From Clostridiales bacterium UBA1248 (GTDB lineage Bacteria; Bacillota; Clostridia; Oscillospirales; CAG-272), in assembly GCA_002308615.1 (NCBI GenBank), contig DBWC01000059.1, positions 1 through 15,159 on the forward strand: a DNA stretch of 15,159 nucleotides. Direction: 5' to 3'. Position numbers and translations under genes: made by a program. This document shows, in pieces, positions 7,466-14,620 of the stretch. The notes beneath the pieces are model-generated. The model saw only the letters and a program-made list of their open reading frames with translations. It was not told where the DNA came from and made no database searches. Numbering within the stretch: position 1 is the first letter of the stretch; each line of letters starts with the position of its first letter.

Positions 7466-7503
7466 ACGACCGTTTGTAGGGGAGGGGTCTCCCCTCCCGT
7501 TTC
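7466..7503. repeat. Hairpin repeat between glnA and the ANTAR gene
   Basis: GGGAGGGG, a TCT loop, then CCCCTCCC form a perfect 8-base-pair hairpin (7480-7498). It follows CGTTTGTAGGGG and precedes GTTTCAG. The reverse complement resembles the hairpin at 904-928 (GGG stem, then CCCCTAC), so it belongs to the same dispersed repeat family. No T-run follows, so it is a poor terminator. It may instead reduce or stabilise transcript between the two genes. Confidence 0.55.
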
Positions 7504-7539
7504 AGACACATATCTTATTTTGATAAGGAGGTATAGGTT

Positions 7540-8124
7540 TTGAGCCTGAAAGAACGGATATACAGCGTTCTTATAGTTTCGTCGTCGGAAAAATTCAACC
7601 AGGCTCTGCCTGAGATCCTTCCGGTAACGAGTTTTTCGCCGGTAAACGTCGTTTACAGCGTCAGCGCGGCAAAGCGCGCGTTGTCCGAGCGCGATTTTGA
7701 TTTCGTTATCGTAAACTCCCCGCTTCCGGACGAGACCGGCGTCCGCTTCTGTTCGGACACCACGGATTCATACAACACGGTAGTAATGTTTTTATCAAAG
7801 ATAGAGCAGTATGACGACGCGTACGACAAGCTCGTGCCGCACGGCGTTTTCCTTTTGCAGAAGCCTGTCTCAAAGCCGGTCTTTCAGGCGGCGTCCGGCT
7901 GGCTGATCAGCGCGCGTGAAAGGATAAGGAGAACGGAAAAAAAGACTCTTTCAATAGAGGAGAAAATGGTCGAGATACGTACGGTCAACCGCGCAAAATG
8001 GCTGCTTATAAGCGAGCTTAAAATGTCGGAGCCCGACGCTCACCGCTATATTGAAAAACAGGCTATGGACCTCTGCATATCAAAAAAACAGGCTGCGGAG
8101 GAAATAATCAAAACGTATACTTAA
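7540..8124 (+). CDS. ANTAR-domain RNA-binding response regulator with degenerate receiver domain
   Basis: This 194-residue protein is a likely transcription antiterminator. Residues ~7-122 have the layout of a CheY-like receiver (VLIVSSSEKF, DFVIVNSPLPDETG, VVMFLSK, LLQKPVSK). The acidic pair is replaced by serines at 14-15 and the phosphorylated Asp by Asn59, while Ser86 and Lys108 are kept. Residues ~123-145 look like a coiled-coil linker. Residues ~145-192 (NRAKWLLISELKMSEPDAHRYIEK, then QAMDLCISKKQAAEEII) match the three-helix ANTAR domain of AmiR, NasR and EutV, which binds paired hairpins in nascent RNA and prevents termination. The TTG start is supported by AAGGAGG (7525-7531). As the last gene after glnA it probably controls this operon, perhaps at the leader hairpin, by binding a ligand or partner rather than by phosphorylation. 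Confidence 0.85.
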   Translation: MSLKERIYSVLIVSSSEKFNQALPEILPVTSFSPVNVVYSVSAAKRALSERDFDFVIVNSPLPDETGVRFCSDTTDSYNTVVMFLSKIEQYDDAYDKLVPHGVFLLQKPVSKPVFQAASGWLISARERIRRTEKKTLSIEEKMVEIRTVNRAKWLLISELKMSEPDAHRYIEKQAMDLCISKKQAAEEIIKTYT

Positions 8125-8161
8125 ATCCGCACTTGACAAAGGTGCGGATACGTTATATAAT
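8125..8161 (+). promoter_or_regulatory. Promoter of the peroxiredoxin gene, embedded in an inverted repeat
   Basis: TTGACA (8133-8138) and TATAAT (8156-8161) are both perfect and spaced by 17 bases. ATCCGCAC (8125-8132) and GTGCGGAT (8142-8149) form a perfect 8-base inverted repeat whose 9-base loop contains the whole -35 box. The repeat may be a regulator site, or a weak hairpin at the end of the upstream operon; no T-run follows it. It does not resemble the PerR box I know. Confidence 0.75.
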
Positions 8162-8187
8162 GAGAAAAAAGATCGGAGGACAACGTT

Positions 8188-8640
8188 ATGCTTAAAACCG
8201 GTGATAAAGCGCCTTTATTTACGCTGAAGGATAAGGACGGGGGCGACGTCAGCCTGTCGGATTTCGCGGGCAAAAAGGTCGTTTTGTATTTTTATCCGAA
8301 AGACAACACGTCAGGCTGCACAAGGCAGGCGTGCGCGTTTGCCGCGTCGTACGGCGCGTTTGCAAAGAAAAACGCCGTCGTCATAGGCGTAAGCCGCGAC
8401 AGCGTATCGTCGCATACAAAATTTGCGGAGAAGTATTCTCTGCCCTTCATACTTTTGTCCGACCCGGAGCTGCAGGTCATTCAGGCGTACGGCGTATGGC
8501 AGGAAAAGAAGAATTACGGCAAGGTGAGCATGGGCGTCGTCCGCACCACGTTTATAATAGACGAGGCGGGAAATATCGCGCACGTTATGCCCAGGGTCAA
8601 GCCGGATACGAACGCGGCGGAGGTGCTGGAGCTTCTTTGA
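8188..8640 (+). CDS. bcp: Thioredoxin-dependent peroxiredoxin, BCP/PrxQ type
   Basis: This 150-residue cytoplasmic antioxidant enzyme reduces hydrogen peroxide and organic hydroperoxides at the expense of thioredoxin. It has the full AhpC/TSA layout: GDKAPLFTLKDKDG near the start, VVLYFYPKDNTSGCTRQAC with peroxidatic Cys44 and a second Cys49 five residues on (the atypical two-cysteine PrxQ arrangement), GVSRDS, FILLSDPE, YGVW and RTTFIIDEAGNI. The length is normal for the family. GGAGG (8175-8179) lies 8 bases before the ATG. It has its own consensus promoter and is followed by a strong terminator, so it is a single-gene unit rather than part of the nitrogen operon. Confidence 0.94.
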   Translation: MLKTGDKAPLFTLKDKDGGDVSLSDFAGKKVVLYFYPKDNTSGCTRQACAFAASYGAFAKKNAVVIGVSRDSVSSHTKFAEKYSLPFILLSDPELQVIQAYGVWQEKKNYGKVSMGVVRTTFIIDEAGNIAHVMPRVKPDTNAAEVLELL

Positions 8641-8662
8641 GCCTCTGTCTTTACATCAATAT

Positions 8663-8699
8663 AAAACGGAGCGTACGACCGTTCGTACGCTCCGTTTTT
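8663..8699. terminator. Bidirectional intrinsic terminator between convergent genes
   Basis: A perfect 16-base-pair stem (8663-8678 with 8683-8698) around a CCGT loop begins with AAAA and ends with TTTTT. It therefore works in both directions, ending bcp on the plus strand and the dockerin protein gene (stop at 8701) on the minus strand. Confidence 0.92.
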
Positions 8700-8700
8700 A

Positions 8701-10872
8701 TCAGTACGCTGTTACGGAATGCGGCACAAGCTTCGTATCCGGATCCGATAAGAATCTGAACAGTACCGCAACGTCCTTGTTGTTCTCGAAGCCGTCGGCG
8801 TTTACGTCCGCCGCGTCGCTGTATACTATATCGGCGTCTGAAACCGCGCGGAACAGCACCGCAACGTCCTTGTTATTGACTTCTCCGTCCAGATTAACGT
8901 CTCCGAGCAGTAAAAGCACGATAGCGTCGCCGTTATCCGGCAAGCCGTCCGCTCTGTATATCGCTCCAACGTGATTTTCGGCTGTTATCTCAATAAATTC
9001 GGCTTCGTCGGTAACGCCGAACGTAAGCTCGTCTCCGTCACAATCCGCCGAATCTGTTATATTGCCGTCAGAGTCAAGCGCATACACAGTAAACGGGGCA
9101 CCGTTCGCCGTCACGACCTTAAGATAAAGATCGGTTTGCTCTTTCCAGGTCGCGTAATAGTCGGACACAAGGGGCGGATCGGAGATCTGCAGTATGACTG
9201 TTCCGGTTTCAGCGTCCGGCGTATCGGACCAGCCGCAGAAACGGCTGCCGTCTTTTCCCGGTACCGGAAGCTCAAACGTCTCCGTTTTCCCTGCAAGAAG
9301 CCTTTCACACTCTGAGTCTTTGCCGTTTATATAAAGATTTATCAGGCAAACCGTAAGCTCCGCCGTATCAGAGCTGTTTCCCTTCTCGTCAAAAGCGGCA
9401 AAGTAATACGTTCCCGGCTCCGTTATTATAAGCTCGAGCGCGCTTTGATTGCTCGGTACTATGTCGCTTTCACCGTATTCGCTCTTTTTCCCGAAATAGT
9501 ACCCGCTGATATTCAGATTTGAATTTATTTCAACGCTGACCGTACGGCTGTCGCCTGTGCCGGGAACTAAAGAGATCTCCGCGGATATACCTCCCGGCAT
9601 ATACGGCTGTTTTACCTGTCTTAAGCGTTTGTTCTGATTGTTCGGGTGATCGTTTATATCGCATACAAGATACCCGTCGGAATACGTAAAGCCGAATATA
9701 TTCTCTCCGTCCGACAGATCCGGCTCAAACAGTACGCTTGCCTCGTTTTTATTCAGGTCAAAAATATATATTTTGTCACTTGTCGAAATCAGAAGAGAAT
9801 GTCCGTCTGACGAAAGCCTGCAGAAATTCCCTATCCAGAAGCTGCTGCCGCCCTCAAGCATCCAGTGATCCGATACGGAATAGATCGCCGTGCCCGATAT
9901 CCCGTCGCCGTTAAGGCGTTTAAGCTCGGATGATACGTTGTCAAAATAATAGATCTGCCCGTTAAGCAGCTGGAATTCCGTTCCCGAATCTCCCCAGAAA
10001 TAATCATCATATTTACTGGTGTTTGCGGGAGTGTAATAATCGTCGGCGGTGTGATTGGTGGTCTTGATCCCGTCGTTTGAACGCAGGAAGTTATCGTGGT
10101 TAACTGAGCCCTCATAGTTTCTTTCATTGCTTGCAAAGGATGGATCGTCCCAGGTAACGTCAACGTGATAGTACACGCCGTCGATATTTACAAGGTTCCA
10201 CGCGTGATTCATCGCAGTCGATTTGCAGTGCAGGCTCTCGATGCCGACTTTTCTTAAAAGATAAGCGTAAGCGTCCGAATATCCGTCGCAGACGGCAAGT
10301 CCGCGTGCAAGAGCTCCGTACATAGTATATCCGACGTCGTTGAAACCGTAATCGTATCTGCAGTTCACGGCAAGCCTGTCGTGGATCAGAAGCGCCTTTT
10401 CCGCGTCGCTCAAGCCGTCGTTGCCGATTATCACGTCAAGCAGTACGTCGGCTTTTTCATCACATTCGGCGAGCATCGAAAGATATTCGTCTCCCGATTC
10501 GGTTATACGGTACGACGCATAAACATATTTCAATTTGCCGAATCCGTAAGTTCCCAGTCCGTACACCTGGAAGCACTCCGGCATTTCATCCCAGATAAAA
10601 GCTTTAAGAGCATCCGCGTCGGATTCAGGTATATTAAAGCCGGAAATATCTATTTTTTCCGGGCAATCCTTAAAAGCTTCAAACAGATACGCTCTCAGCT
10701 CATCTAAGTCAACGTGCGCGGAAAGAGTTTCCACAACCCCGTACGTGTCGGAAGCATAGCGGACGGGATATTCCATGTCGCAGAACGCGTAAGCCGGTAT
10801 ATGTATCATACCGGATAATATGCCGCATATCAAAGAGATGGCGCAAAGCCGTTTAATAAAATTCTCTTTCAT
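8701..10872 (-). CDS. Secreted transglutaminase-like protein with C-terminal type I dockerin (copy 2, downstream)
   Basis: The 723-residue product begins with a basic start and hydrophobic segment ending near AYA (~1-29), a likely signal peptide. Residues ~155-245 form a transglutaminase/protease-like core with Cys195 (AVCDGYSDAY), His223 (MNHAWN) and Asp238 (YYHVDVTWDDP), so the triad is intact. Residues ~290-430 contain repeated short beta segments (QLLNGQIYYFDN, SLLISTSDKIYIFD). Residues ~430-575 include GTYYFAAFD and RFCGWSDTPD, reminiscent of Ig-like and InlB-type repeats. Residues 657-710 are two EF-hand-like dockerin repeats (GDVNLDGEVNNKDVAVLF and ADVNADGFENNKDVAVLF). It is therefore predicted to be exported and docked to a cohesin-bearing scaffold. 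The substrate is unknown; such cores may be cross-linkers, proteases or structural domains. It follows its paralogue by 43 bases with no terminator between, and has a weak ribosome binding site. Confidence 0.87.
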   Translation of the reverse strand: MKENFIKRLCAISLICGILSGMIHIPAYAFCDMEYPVRYASDTYGVVETLSAHVDLDELRAYLFEAFKDCPEKIDISGFNIPESDADALKAFIWDEMPECFQVYGLGTYGFGKLKYVYASYRITESGDEYLSMLAECDEKADVLLDVIIGNDGLSDAEKALLIHDRLAVNCRYDYGFNDVGYTMYGALARGLAVCDGYSDAYAYLLRKVGIESLHCKSTAMNHAWNLVNIDGVYYHVDVTWDDPSFASNERNYEGSVNHDNFLRSNDGIKTTNHTADDYYTPANTSKYDDYFWGDSGTEFQLLNGQIYYFDNVSSELKRLNGDGISGTAIYSVSDHWMLEGGSSFWIGNFCRLSSDGHSLLISTSDKIYIFDLNKNEASVLFEPDLSDGENIFGFTYSDGYLVCDINDHPNNQNKRLRQVKQPYMPGGISAEISLVPGTGDSRTVSVEINSNLNISGYYFGKKSEYGESDIVPSNQSALELIITEPGTYYFAAFDEKGNSSDTAELTVCLINLYINGKDSECERLLAGKTETFELPVPGKDGSRFCGWSDTPDAETGTVILQISDPPLVSDYYATWKEQTDLYLKVVTANGAPFTVYALDSDGNITDSADCDGDELTFGVTDEAEFIEITAENHVGAIYRADGLPDNGDAIVLLLLGDVNLDGEVNNKDVAVLFRAVSDADIVYSDAADVNADGFENNKDVAVLFRFLSDPDTKLVPHSVTAY

Positions 10873-10915
10873 TTTAAACCCGCATTACCTGAATTTGTCG
10901 TTTTATTTCAGATTA

Positions 10916-13102
10916 TCAGGCGTACATCCTGACAGAGTGGACGATCAGCTTTGTCTTTGGATCCGATAAGAATCTGAACAGCAGCGCCACGTCTTTGTTG
11001 TTTTCCTCGCCGTCGGCGTTTACGTCCGCCGCGTCGTTATATACGACCGTTTTTCCGGAGACCGCGCGGAACAGCACGGTCACGTCCTTGTTGTTCAGCT
11101 CGTCGTCTCCGTTCGTGTCTCCGACGAGCTCAAGCTTATCGTCAAAGCCGTCGACGGATAACGAATCTATCCTGTATATCTTTCCTATATGTCCGGGCGC
11201 GGCTATCTCGAAAAACGCGATGTCGTCCGTTATCCCGAACGTCAATGCTCCGTCCTCCGACGTCAGTATCCCGATAACGTTTCCGTCGGCGTCAAACGCC
11301 GTAACGGTGACCTCGGCGCCGGATACCGTTTTGACCGTCATTGCGACGTCCGTCGACTCTTTCCATAACGCGTAGAAATCCGAGGTGAGAGGCGGATCGT
11401 TTATTTCATACAAAACGACTCCGGTCTGTGAATTCTGATCATCGGTCCAGCCGCAGAAGCGGAAACCGTCCATTTTCGGTATCGGAAGATCGAAAACGTT
11501 GTTTTTCTCGGTAAGTATCGTATCCGACTCGAGCGTCGCTCCGTTCGCATGAAGATTTATAAGGCAGAACGTCAGGCTGACGGTCTCGGAGCACTTACCG
11601 CTGCCGTCAAATGCGACAAAGTAATACGTTCCCGGCTCCGTTACCGTAAAGGCGATCGAGCTTTGGTTCGTTTTAACTATATCGGATTCGTTGTATTTGC
11701 TCTTCGTACCGAAATAATAGCCGCTTATTCCGGTCGCCGAGGTTATCTCCGCGTGTACAGTCTGACTGCTTTTCAGCTCCACCTCGGAAGAAAGCTCCGC
11801 GGTTATGCTCTGCGGCACGTAAAGCTGTTTTACTTTTTCAAGCTTTTCATATTTTTCGAAAGGCTGCTCGTTCGTATCACAGATGAGATATCCGTCCTTA
11901 TAAGTGAACCCGTATATAAGACTGCCGTCCTTGAGCTCCGGCTTGAATATTTCCGTTGCCTCGCCGGTCTCCGGATCGAAAATATAAACCGTGTCGGAGC
12001 TGGAAAAGAACAGCGAGTAATTATCGCTCGAAAGCTTTGAATAGTTGCCGGTCCAGTAAAAAGTTCTGTCGGGCGACCACCATCTGTCGGGCACGGTATA
12101 CAGCGCCGTGCCGGACTTTCTGTCACCGTTAAGACGCATCAGAGTCGCGTTTTCATTGTCAAAGTAATATATCTGACCGTTTACGAGCTGGAACTCCGTA
12201 TTGGAACAGCGCCAGAAATAATTATCATATTTTGTGTCGTTTGCGTCAGCCGGCATAAAGAAATCGTCCGCGTTGTGTTTGTCAGCTTTTACGGCGTCGT
12301 TTGACAGAAGAAAATACGTATGTTTTACGGCTCCTTCATAGCTGACCGAGTTTCTCGCGATCGACGGATCGTCCCACGTAACGTCAACGTGGTAATAATG
12401 ACCGTCTATCAATACAAGGTTCCAGGCGTGCACAAGCTCATCGGAAGCACAGTTGATGCTCTCAATGCCGGCAAGCCTCAAAAGATATGAATATGCGCGC
12501 GTATAACCGTCGCACACGGCTGTTCCGAGCACAAGGGCGCCGTACATCGTATAACGCTCCTGTACGCTGCTGTTGTAGCAGTAGGTGCAGTGTACGGCAA
12601 GTCTGTCGTGCAGGATCAGCGCTTTCTCGGCGTCGGACAGATCGTCGTTGTCTTTAACGCCGTCAAGCATCACGGCGGCGCGCTCTTCACACGCCGACAT
12701 CATCTCGGCATACTGCTCTTTCGTCGTCGCATATCTGTAGTTTGCTCCGAGACCGGTCAGATAGCCGTTTGATTTGTATATCGTCAGAGTTTTGACGTGG
12801 AAGCATTCGGGCATCTCGCGCCAGATGAACGCTTTGAGTTCTTCCAATACAGTTAACGGTATATTGTACTGCGACATATCTATCTTGCCGTCCGGACACT
12901 CAGCAAACGCCGCGCAAAGATACGCGCGCAGTTCGTTTATGTCAACGTAATCGGAAAGCACGTCCGTGACGTACCGTTGATCCGCCTCGTAATCAACGGG
13001 ACCGTCTGACCCGCCGTAAGAGGAAACGGAAACGCATACGCTTCCGGATACCATACACAGTATCAAAACAAATACGCATAAACGTTTGATGTTGTTTTTC
13101 AT
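10916..13102 (-). CDS. Secreted transglutaminase-like protein with C-terminal dockerin (copy 1, upstream)
   Basis: This 728-residue paralogue of the next gene has the same domain order and nearly the same length. It has a signal peptide (KRLCVFVLILCMVSGSVCVS), a transglutaminase-like core with Cys197 (AVCDGYTRAY), His225 (ELVHAWN) and Asp240 (YYHVDVTWDDP), a beta-rich middle (QLVNGQIYYFDN), an Ig/InlB-like part with RFCGWTDDQN, and a C-terminal dockerin. In the first calcium-loop repeat the usual DG is DD (GDTNGDDELNNKDV), while the second (ADVNADGEENNKDV) is regular, so the first loop may bind calcium less tightly. It is the first gene of a two-gene unit read from the promoter at 13141-13169. 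No cohesin or glycoside hydrolase lies in the window, so the partner scaffold is elsewhere or absent. Confidence 0.87.
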   Translation of the reverse strand: MKNNIKRLCVFVLILCMVSGSVCVSVSSYGGSDGPVDYEADQRYVTDVLSDYVDINELRAYLCAAFAECPDGKIDMSQYNIPLTVLEELKAFIWREMPECFHVKTLTIYKSNGYLTGLGANYRYATTKEQYAEMMSACEERAAVMLDGVKDNDDLSDAEKALILHDRLAVHCTYCYNSSVQERYTMYGALVLGTAVCDGYTRAYSYLLRLAGIESINCASDELVHAWNLVLIDGHYYHVDVTWDDPSIARNSVSYEGAVKHTYFLLSNDAVKADKHNADDFFMPADANDTKYDNYFWRCSNTEFQLVNGQIYYFDNENATLMRLNGDRKSGTALYTVPDRWWSPDRTFYWTGNYSKLSSDNYSLFFSSSDTVYIFDPETGEATEIFKPELKDGSLIYGFTYKDGYLICDTNEQPFEKYEKLEKVKQLYVPQSITAELSSEVELKSSQTVHAEITSATGISGYYFGTKSKYNESDIVKTNQSSIAFTVTEPGTYYFVAFDGSGKCSETVSLTFCLINLHANGATLESDTILTEKNNVFDLPIPKMDGFRFCGWTDDQNSQTGVVLYEINDPPLTSDFYALWKESTDVAMTVKTVSGAEVTVTAFDADGNVIGILTSEDGALTFGITDDIAFFEIAAPGHIGKIYRIDSLSVDGFDDKLELVGDTNGDDELNNKDVTVLFRAVSGKTVVYNDAADVNADGEENNKDVALLFRFLSDPKTKLIVHSVRMYA

Positions 13103-13140
13103 TCAAATATACCTGCTTTAAAAAATTATTTACCTATTTT

Positions 13141-13169
13141 ATTCTATACCGATAAAAAGCGGATATCAA
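13141..13169 (-). promoter_or_regulatory. Promoter of the transglutaminase-dockerin pair
   Basis: On the minus strand TTGATA (plus-strand 13164-13169) and TAGAAT (13141-13146) are separated by 17 bases, about 40 bases upstream of the ATG at 13102. This is a reasonable sigma-A promoter in an AT-rich stretch. Elsewhere in the intergenic region (13170-13326) I see only a weak GCGC hairpin with a T-run at 13220-13240 and no gene. Confidence 0.6.
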
Positions 13170-13340
13170 GTATTAAATACAAAAAAACAATAAAGAAATA
13201 TTTAATAATGTCATAAAAAGCGCTGACACGCGCCGTTTTTGCGTTTTGTATGTTGTAAATTTTTCCGCAGCAGATGATAAATCACATATTTTTTCCATAA
13301 CTGTGCATACTTATATTAACCCGAAAAAAGGAGTTATAAT

Positions 13341-13514
13341 ATGAAAGCAACAGGGATAGTAAGAAAAATAGATGAACTGGGCAGAATAGTCATACCTAAG
13401 GAAATAAGACGCACCATGAGGATACGCGAGGGTGACCCGTCATTGATAACATTGACAGCGACGGAAAAGTTTTCTATCGCGGTAAATGACCTCGAAAAGC
13501 GGATTTTGAGATAA
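13341..13514 (+). pseudogene. Frameshifted AbrB/SpoVT-type regulator fragment
   Basis: The first 33 codons encode a near-perfect AbrB-family N-terminal DNA-binding domain: MKATGIVRKIDELGRIVIPK, then EIRRTMRIREGDP. A good AAAGGAG site (13327-13333) sits 7 bases upstream. The frame then runs into an unrelated tail (SLITLTATEKF...) and stops after 57 residues. In the +2 frame from about 13436 the sequence reads PVIDNIDSDGKVFYRGK before a stop at 13487. That is the kind of sequence expected after GDP in this family (acidic, Asp-Gly-x-Val), so a small insertion or deletion near 13433-13441 has broken the gene. Intact relatives control transition-state or sporulation genes. A truncated N-terminal product may still be made, but it would lack part of the fold. 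Confidence 0.7.
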
Positions 13515-13535
13515 AAAAAGAAAGGGGTCAAACAC

Positions 13536-13904
13536 ATGGAAAAGTCAATGTTTGAACGCATGGGCGGCACGTATCGGCAGGAGGGCGACGTTCTCATCCC
13601 GAATCTGGAGGCACCTGAAGCGCCGAAGATCGGCAAATACGGGATGCTGCGGCATCAGTATCTCCGGGCGCACAAGAGGGCGATCCTCACCGGAATGCAG
13701 ATTTCGGGTGAGCTGAACGATCACCTTGAGCAGATCGACCGCGAGGCGACGGAGATGGTCGAACGCCTGACGAGCCAGATGGCGAAGGCGGAAGGCGTCA
13801 CTGAAGCCCTCAAACGAAGCGATCAGATGGCTTGGATCGGCGCGATGAACTCCATCCGCACCCGCGCGGAGGAAACTGTGCTGAACGATCTGATCTACGC
13901 TTAA
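13536..13904 (+). CDS. tnpV: TnpV, transposon-associated protein
   Basis: This 122-residue protein matches the TnpV family of Tn4451-like and other clostridial integrative elements: MEKSMFERMGGTYRQEGD at the start, IGKYGMLRHQYLRAHKRAI in the middle, and an IRTRAEETVLNDLIYA ending. The family is small and helical and is usually found beside a large serine recombinase; its exact role is not known. No recombinase is present in the window, so it marks the edge or remnant of a mobile element. AAAGGGG (13521-13527) lies 8 bases before the ATG. It follows the broken abrB fragment after 21 bases, and its codon use (CTG, CGC and GCG rich, almost no ATA) differs from that of the upstream chromosomal genes. 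Confidence 0.86.
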   Translation: MEKSMFERMGGTYRQEGDVLIPNLEAPEAPKIGKYGMLRHQYLRAHKRAILTGMQISGELNDHLEQIDREATEMVERLTSQMAKAEGVTEALKRSDQMAWIGAMNSIRTRAEETVLNDLIYA

Positions 13905-13910
13905 CACCAC

Positions 13911-13940
13911 AAAGGCGGAGCCGACACCGACTCCGCTTTA
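13911..13940 (+). terminator. Terminator of tnpV
   Basis: GCGGAG (13915-13920) pairs with CTCCGC (13931-13936) around a 10-base loop. AAA/TTT extend the stem with a bulged G at 13914, and a T-containing tail follows. Confidence 0.6.
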
Positions 13941-13957
13941 CTTATTAGCTATGACAG

Positions 13958-14007
13958 AACAAAATGAAGCCGTAAGCATTTTTGCGTGCCTACGGCTCCG
14001 TTTTGTT
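13958..14007 (-). terminator. Long hairpin terminator of the DUF4417-DUF6883-DUF4926 unit
   Basis: The arms 13958-13978 and 13987-14007 (21 bases each) pair almost completely, from AACAAAA/TTTTGTT at the base through AGCCGTA/TACGGCT to GCA/TGC at the tip. Reading on the minus strand the differences are mostly G-U pairs, and the stem ends in TTTTGTT just past the stop at 14018. It therefore best suits the minus-strand genes but could also stop readthrough from tnpV. Confidence 0.75.
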
Positions 14008-14017
14008 TTTGTTTATT

Positions 14018-14203
14018 TCAGACCTCGGTGACTAATTCGAGAAGCTCTGCCGGTGTAGTAAATACATCGATTGTATCACCGTTTGCATCAAAAAACTCGA
14101 CCTCGAAGCAAGAACCATCGTATTCCAACACAATCGTTCCCTCGGTACCTGCCGGCAGTTCCTTGAATTCTTCTTTGAGCCTGACAACATCTAATTCTTT
14201 CAT
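14018..14203 (-). CDS. DUF4926 protein, possible immunity partner
   Basis: This 61-residue acidic protein reads as a complete DUF4926 domain: VVRLKEEFKELPAGTEGTIV, then CFEVEFFDANGDTIDV and PAELLELV. The fold is expected to be a small SH3-like beta-barrel. The family has no proven function, but to my knowledge it is often found next to small toxin-like DUF6883 proteins, as here. AAAGGAGG (14211-14218), inside the end of the preceding gene, serves its ATG. The gap to that gene is three bases, so the two are co-translated. A small acidic partner directly downstream of a toxin-like gene is the usual place for an immunity protein; that role is inferred. Confidence 0.8.
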   Translation of the reverse strand: MKELDVVRLKEEFKELPAGTEGTIVLEYDGSCFEVEFFDANGDTIDVFTTPAELLELVTEV

Positions 14204-14206
14204 TGT

Positions 14207-14620
14207 TTAGCCTCCTTTTTTATCGGGGTAAACGGTAACGATTTTATGTGTTACCCTTCCATTGTCTTTTTGGATAACAACAACTACGTTTGCGCTGTGA
14301 GCTTTTCCGTCTTTCCCGATAAGATTTACATGGTACGTGTGTTTTGTTCCAAATTGTGTTTTTTCAGTTTTTGAGGGTTGCTTGCCCATTATTGCAGAAA
14401 CAACATTTTTGTGGAACAATTTTGAATCGGATTGCGAATAACCTAAGACATCATGCATGAATTTTGCTTTAGGACCACCCTTCGGATGATTGGGATTCAG
14501 CAGATATCCTTCAGTCTTTTTTTTGCTATAGCGTACATCGCCAGGAGAAGAAACAGGTGCTTTTTGCTGTTTGGCACCGTTTGTTCCACCTCCAAAACCG
14601 CCGTGAAATCCAGCGCCCAT
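14207..14620 (-). CDS. Small protein with Gly-rich HGGFG leader and DUF6883 toxin-like domain
   Basis: This 137-residue basic protein has residues 1-~20 as a glycine-rich leader (MGAGFHGGFGGGTNG) with no signal-peptide character, and ~20-37 as a Lys/Ser-rich linker. Residues 38-~133 match DUF6883: GYLLNPNHPKGGPKAKF, then FHKNVVSAI, then QFGTKHTYHVNLIGKDGKAHSANVVVVI and RVTHKIVTVYPDKK. DUF6883 is known mainly as a C-terminal domain of bacterial polymorphic toxins and as a small stand-alone protein; its activity is not established. The ATG overlaps the stop of the DUF4417 gene (TAATG), with AAGAGGTGG just upstream inside that gene. It is a candidate effector whose partner is the DUF4926 protein encoded next. 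The leader may be a packaging or delivery tag; that is speculation. Confidence 0.78.
   Translation of the reverse strand: MGAGFHGGFGGGTNGAKQQKAPVSSPGDVRYSKKKTEGYLLNPNHPKGGPKAKFMHDVLGYSQSDSKLFHKNVVSAIMGKQPSKTEKTQFGTKHTYHVNLIGKDGKAHSANVVVVIQKDNGRVTHKIVTVYPDKKGG

Noticed and set aside
7480..7498. Intrinsic terminator between glnA and the ANTAR gene
   Set aside because: The stem is strong but is followed by GTTTCAG rather than a T-run, and it matches a dispersed repeat.
13220..13240. Terminator in the intergenic region before the abrB fragment
   Set aside because: Only four base pairs (GCGC/GCGC), with no upstream gene ending there; too weak to call.
13536..13904. A complete transposon
   Set aside because: TnpV alone is present. 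No recombinase, terminal repeats or target duplication could be identified in the window.
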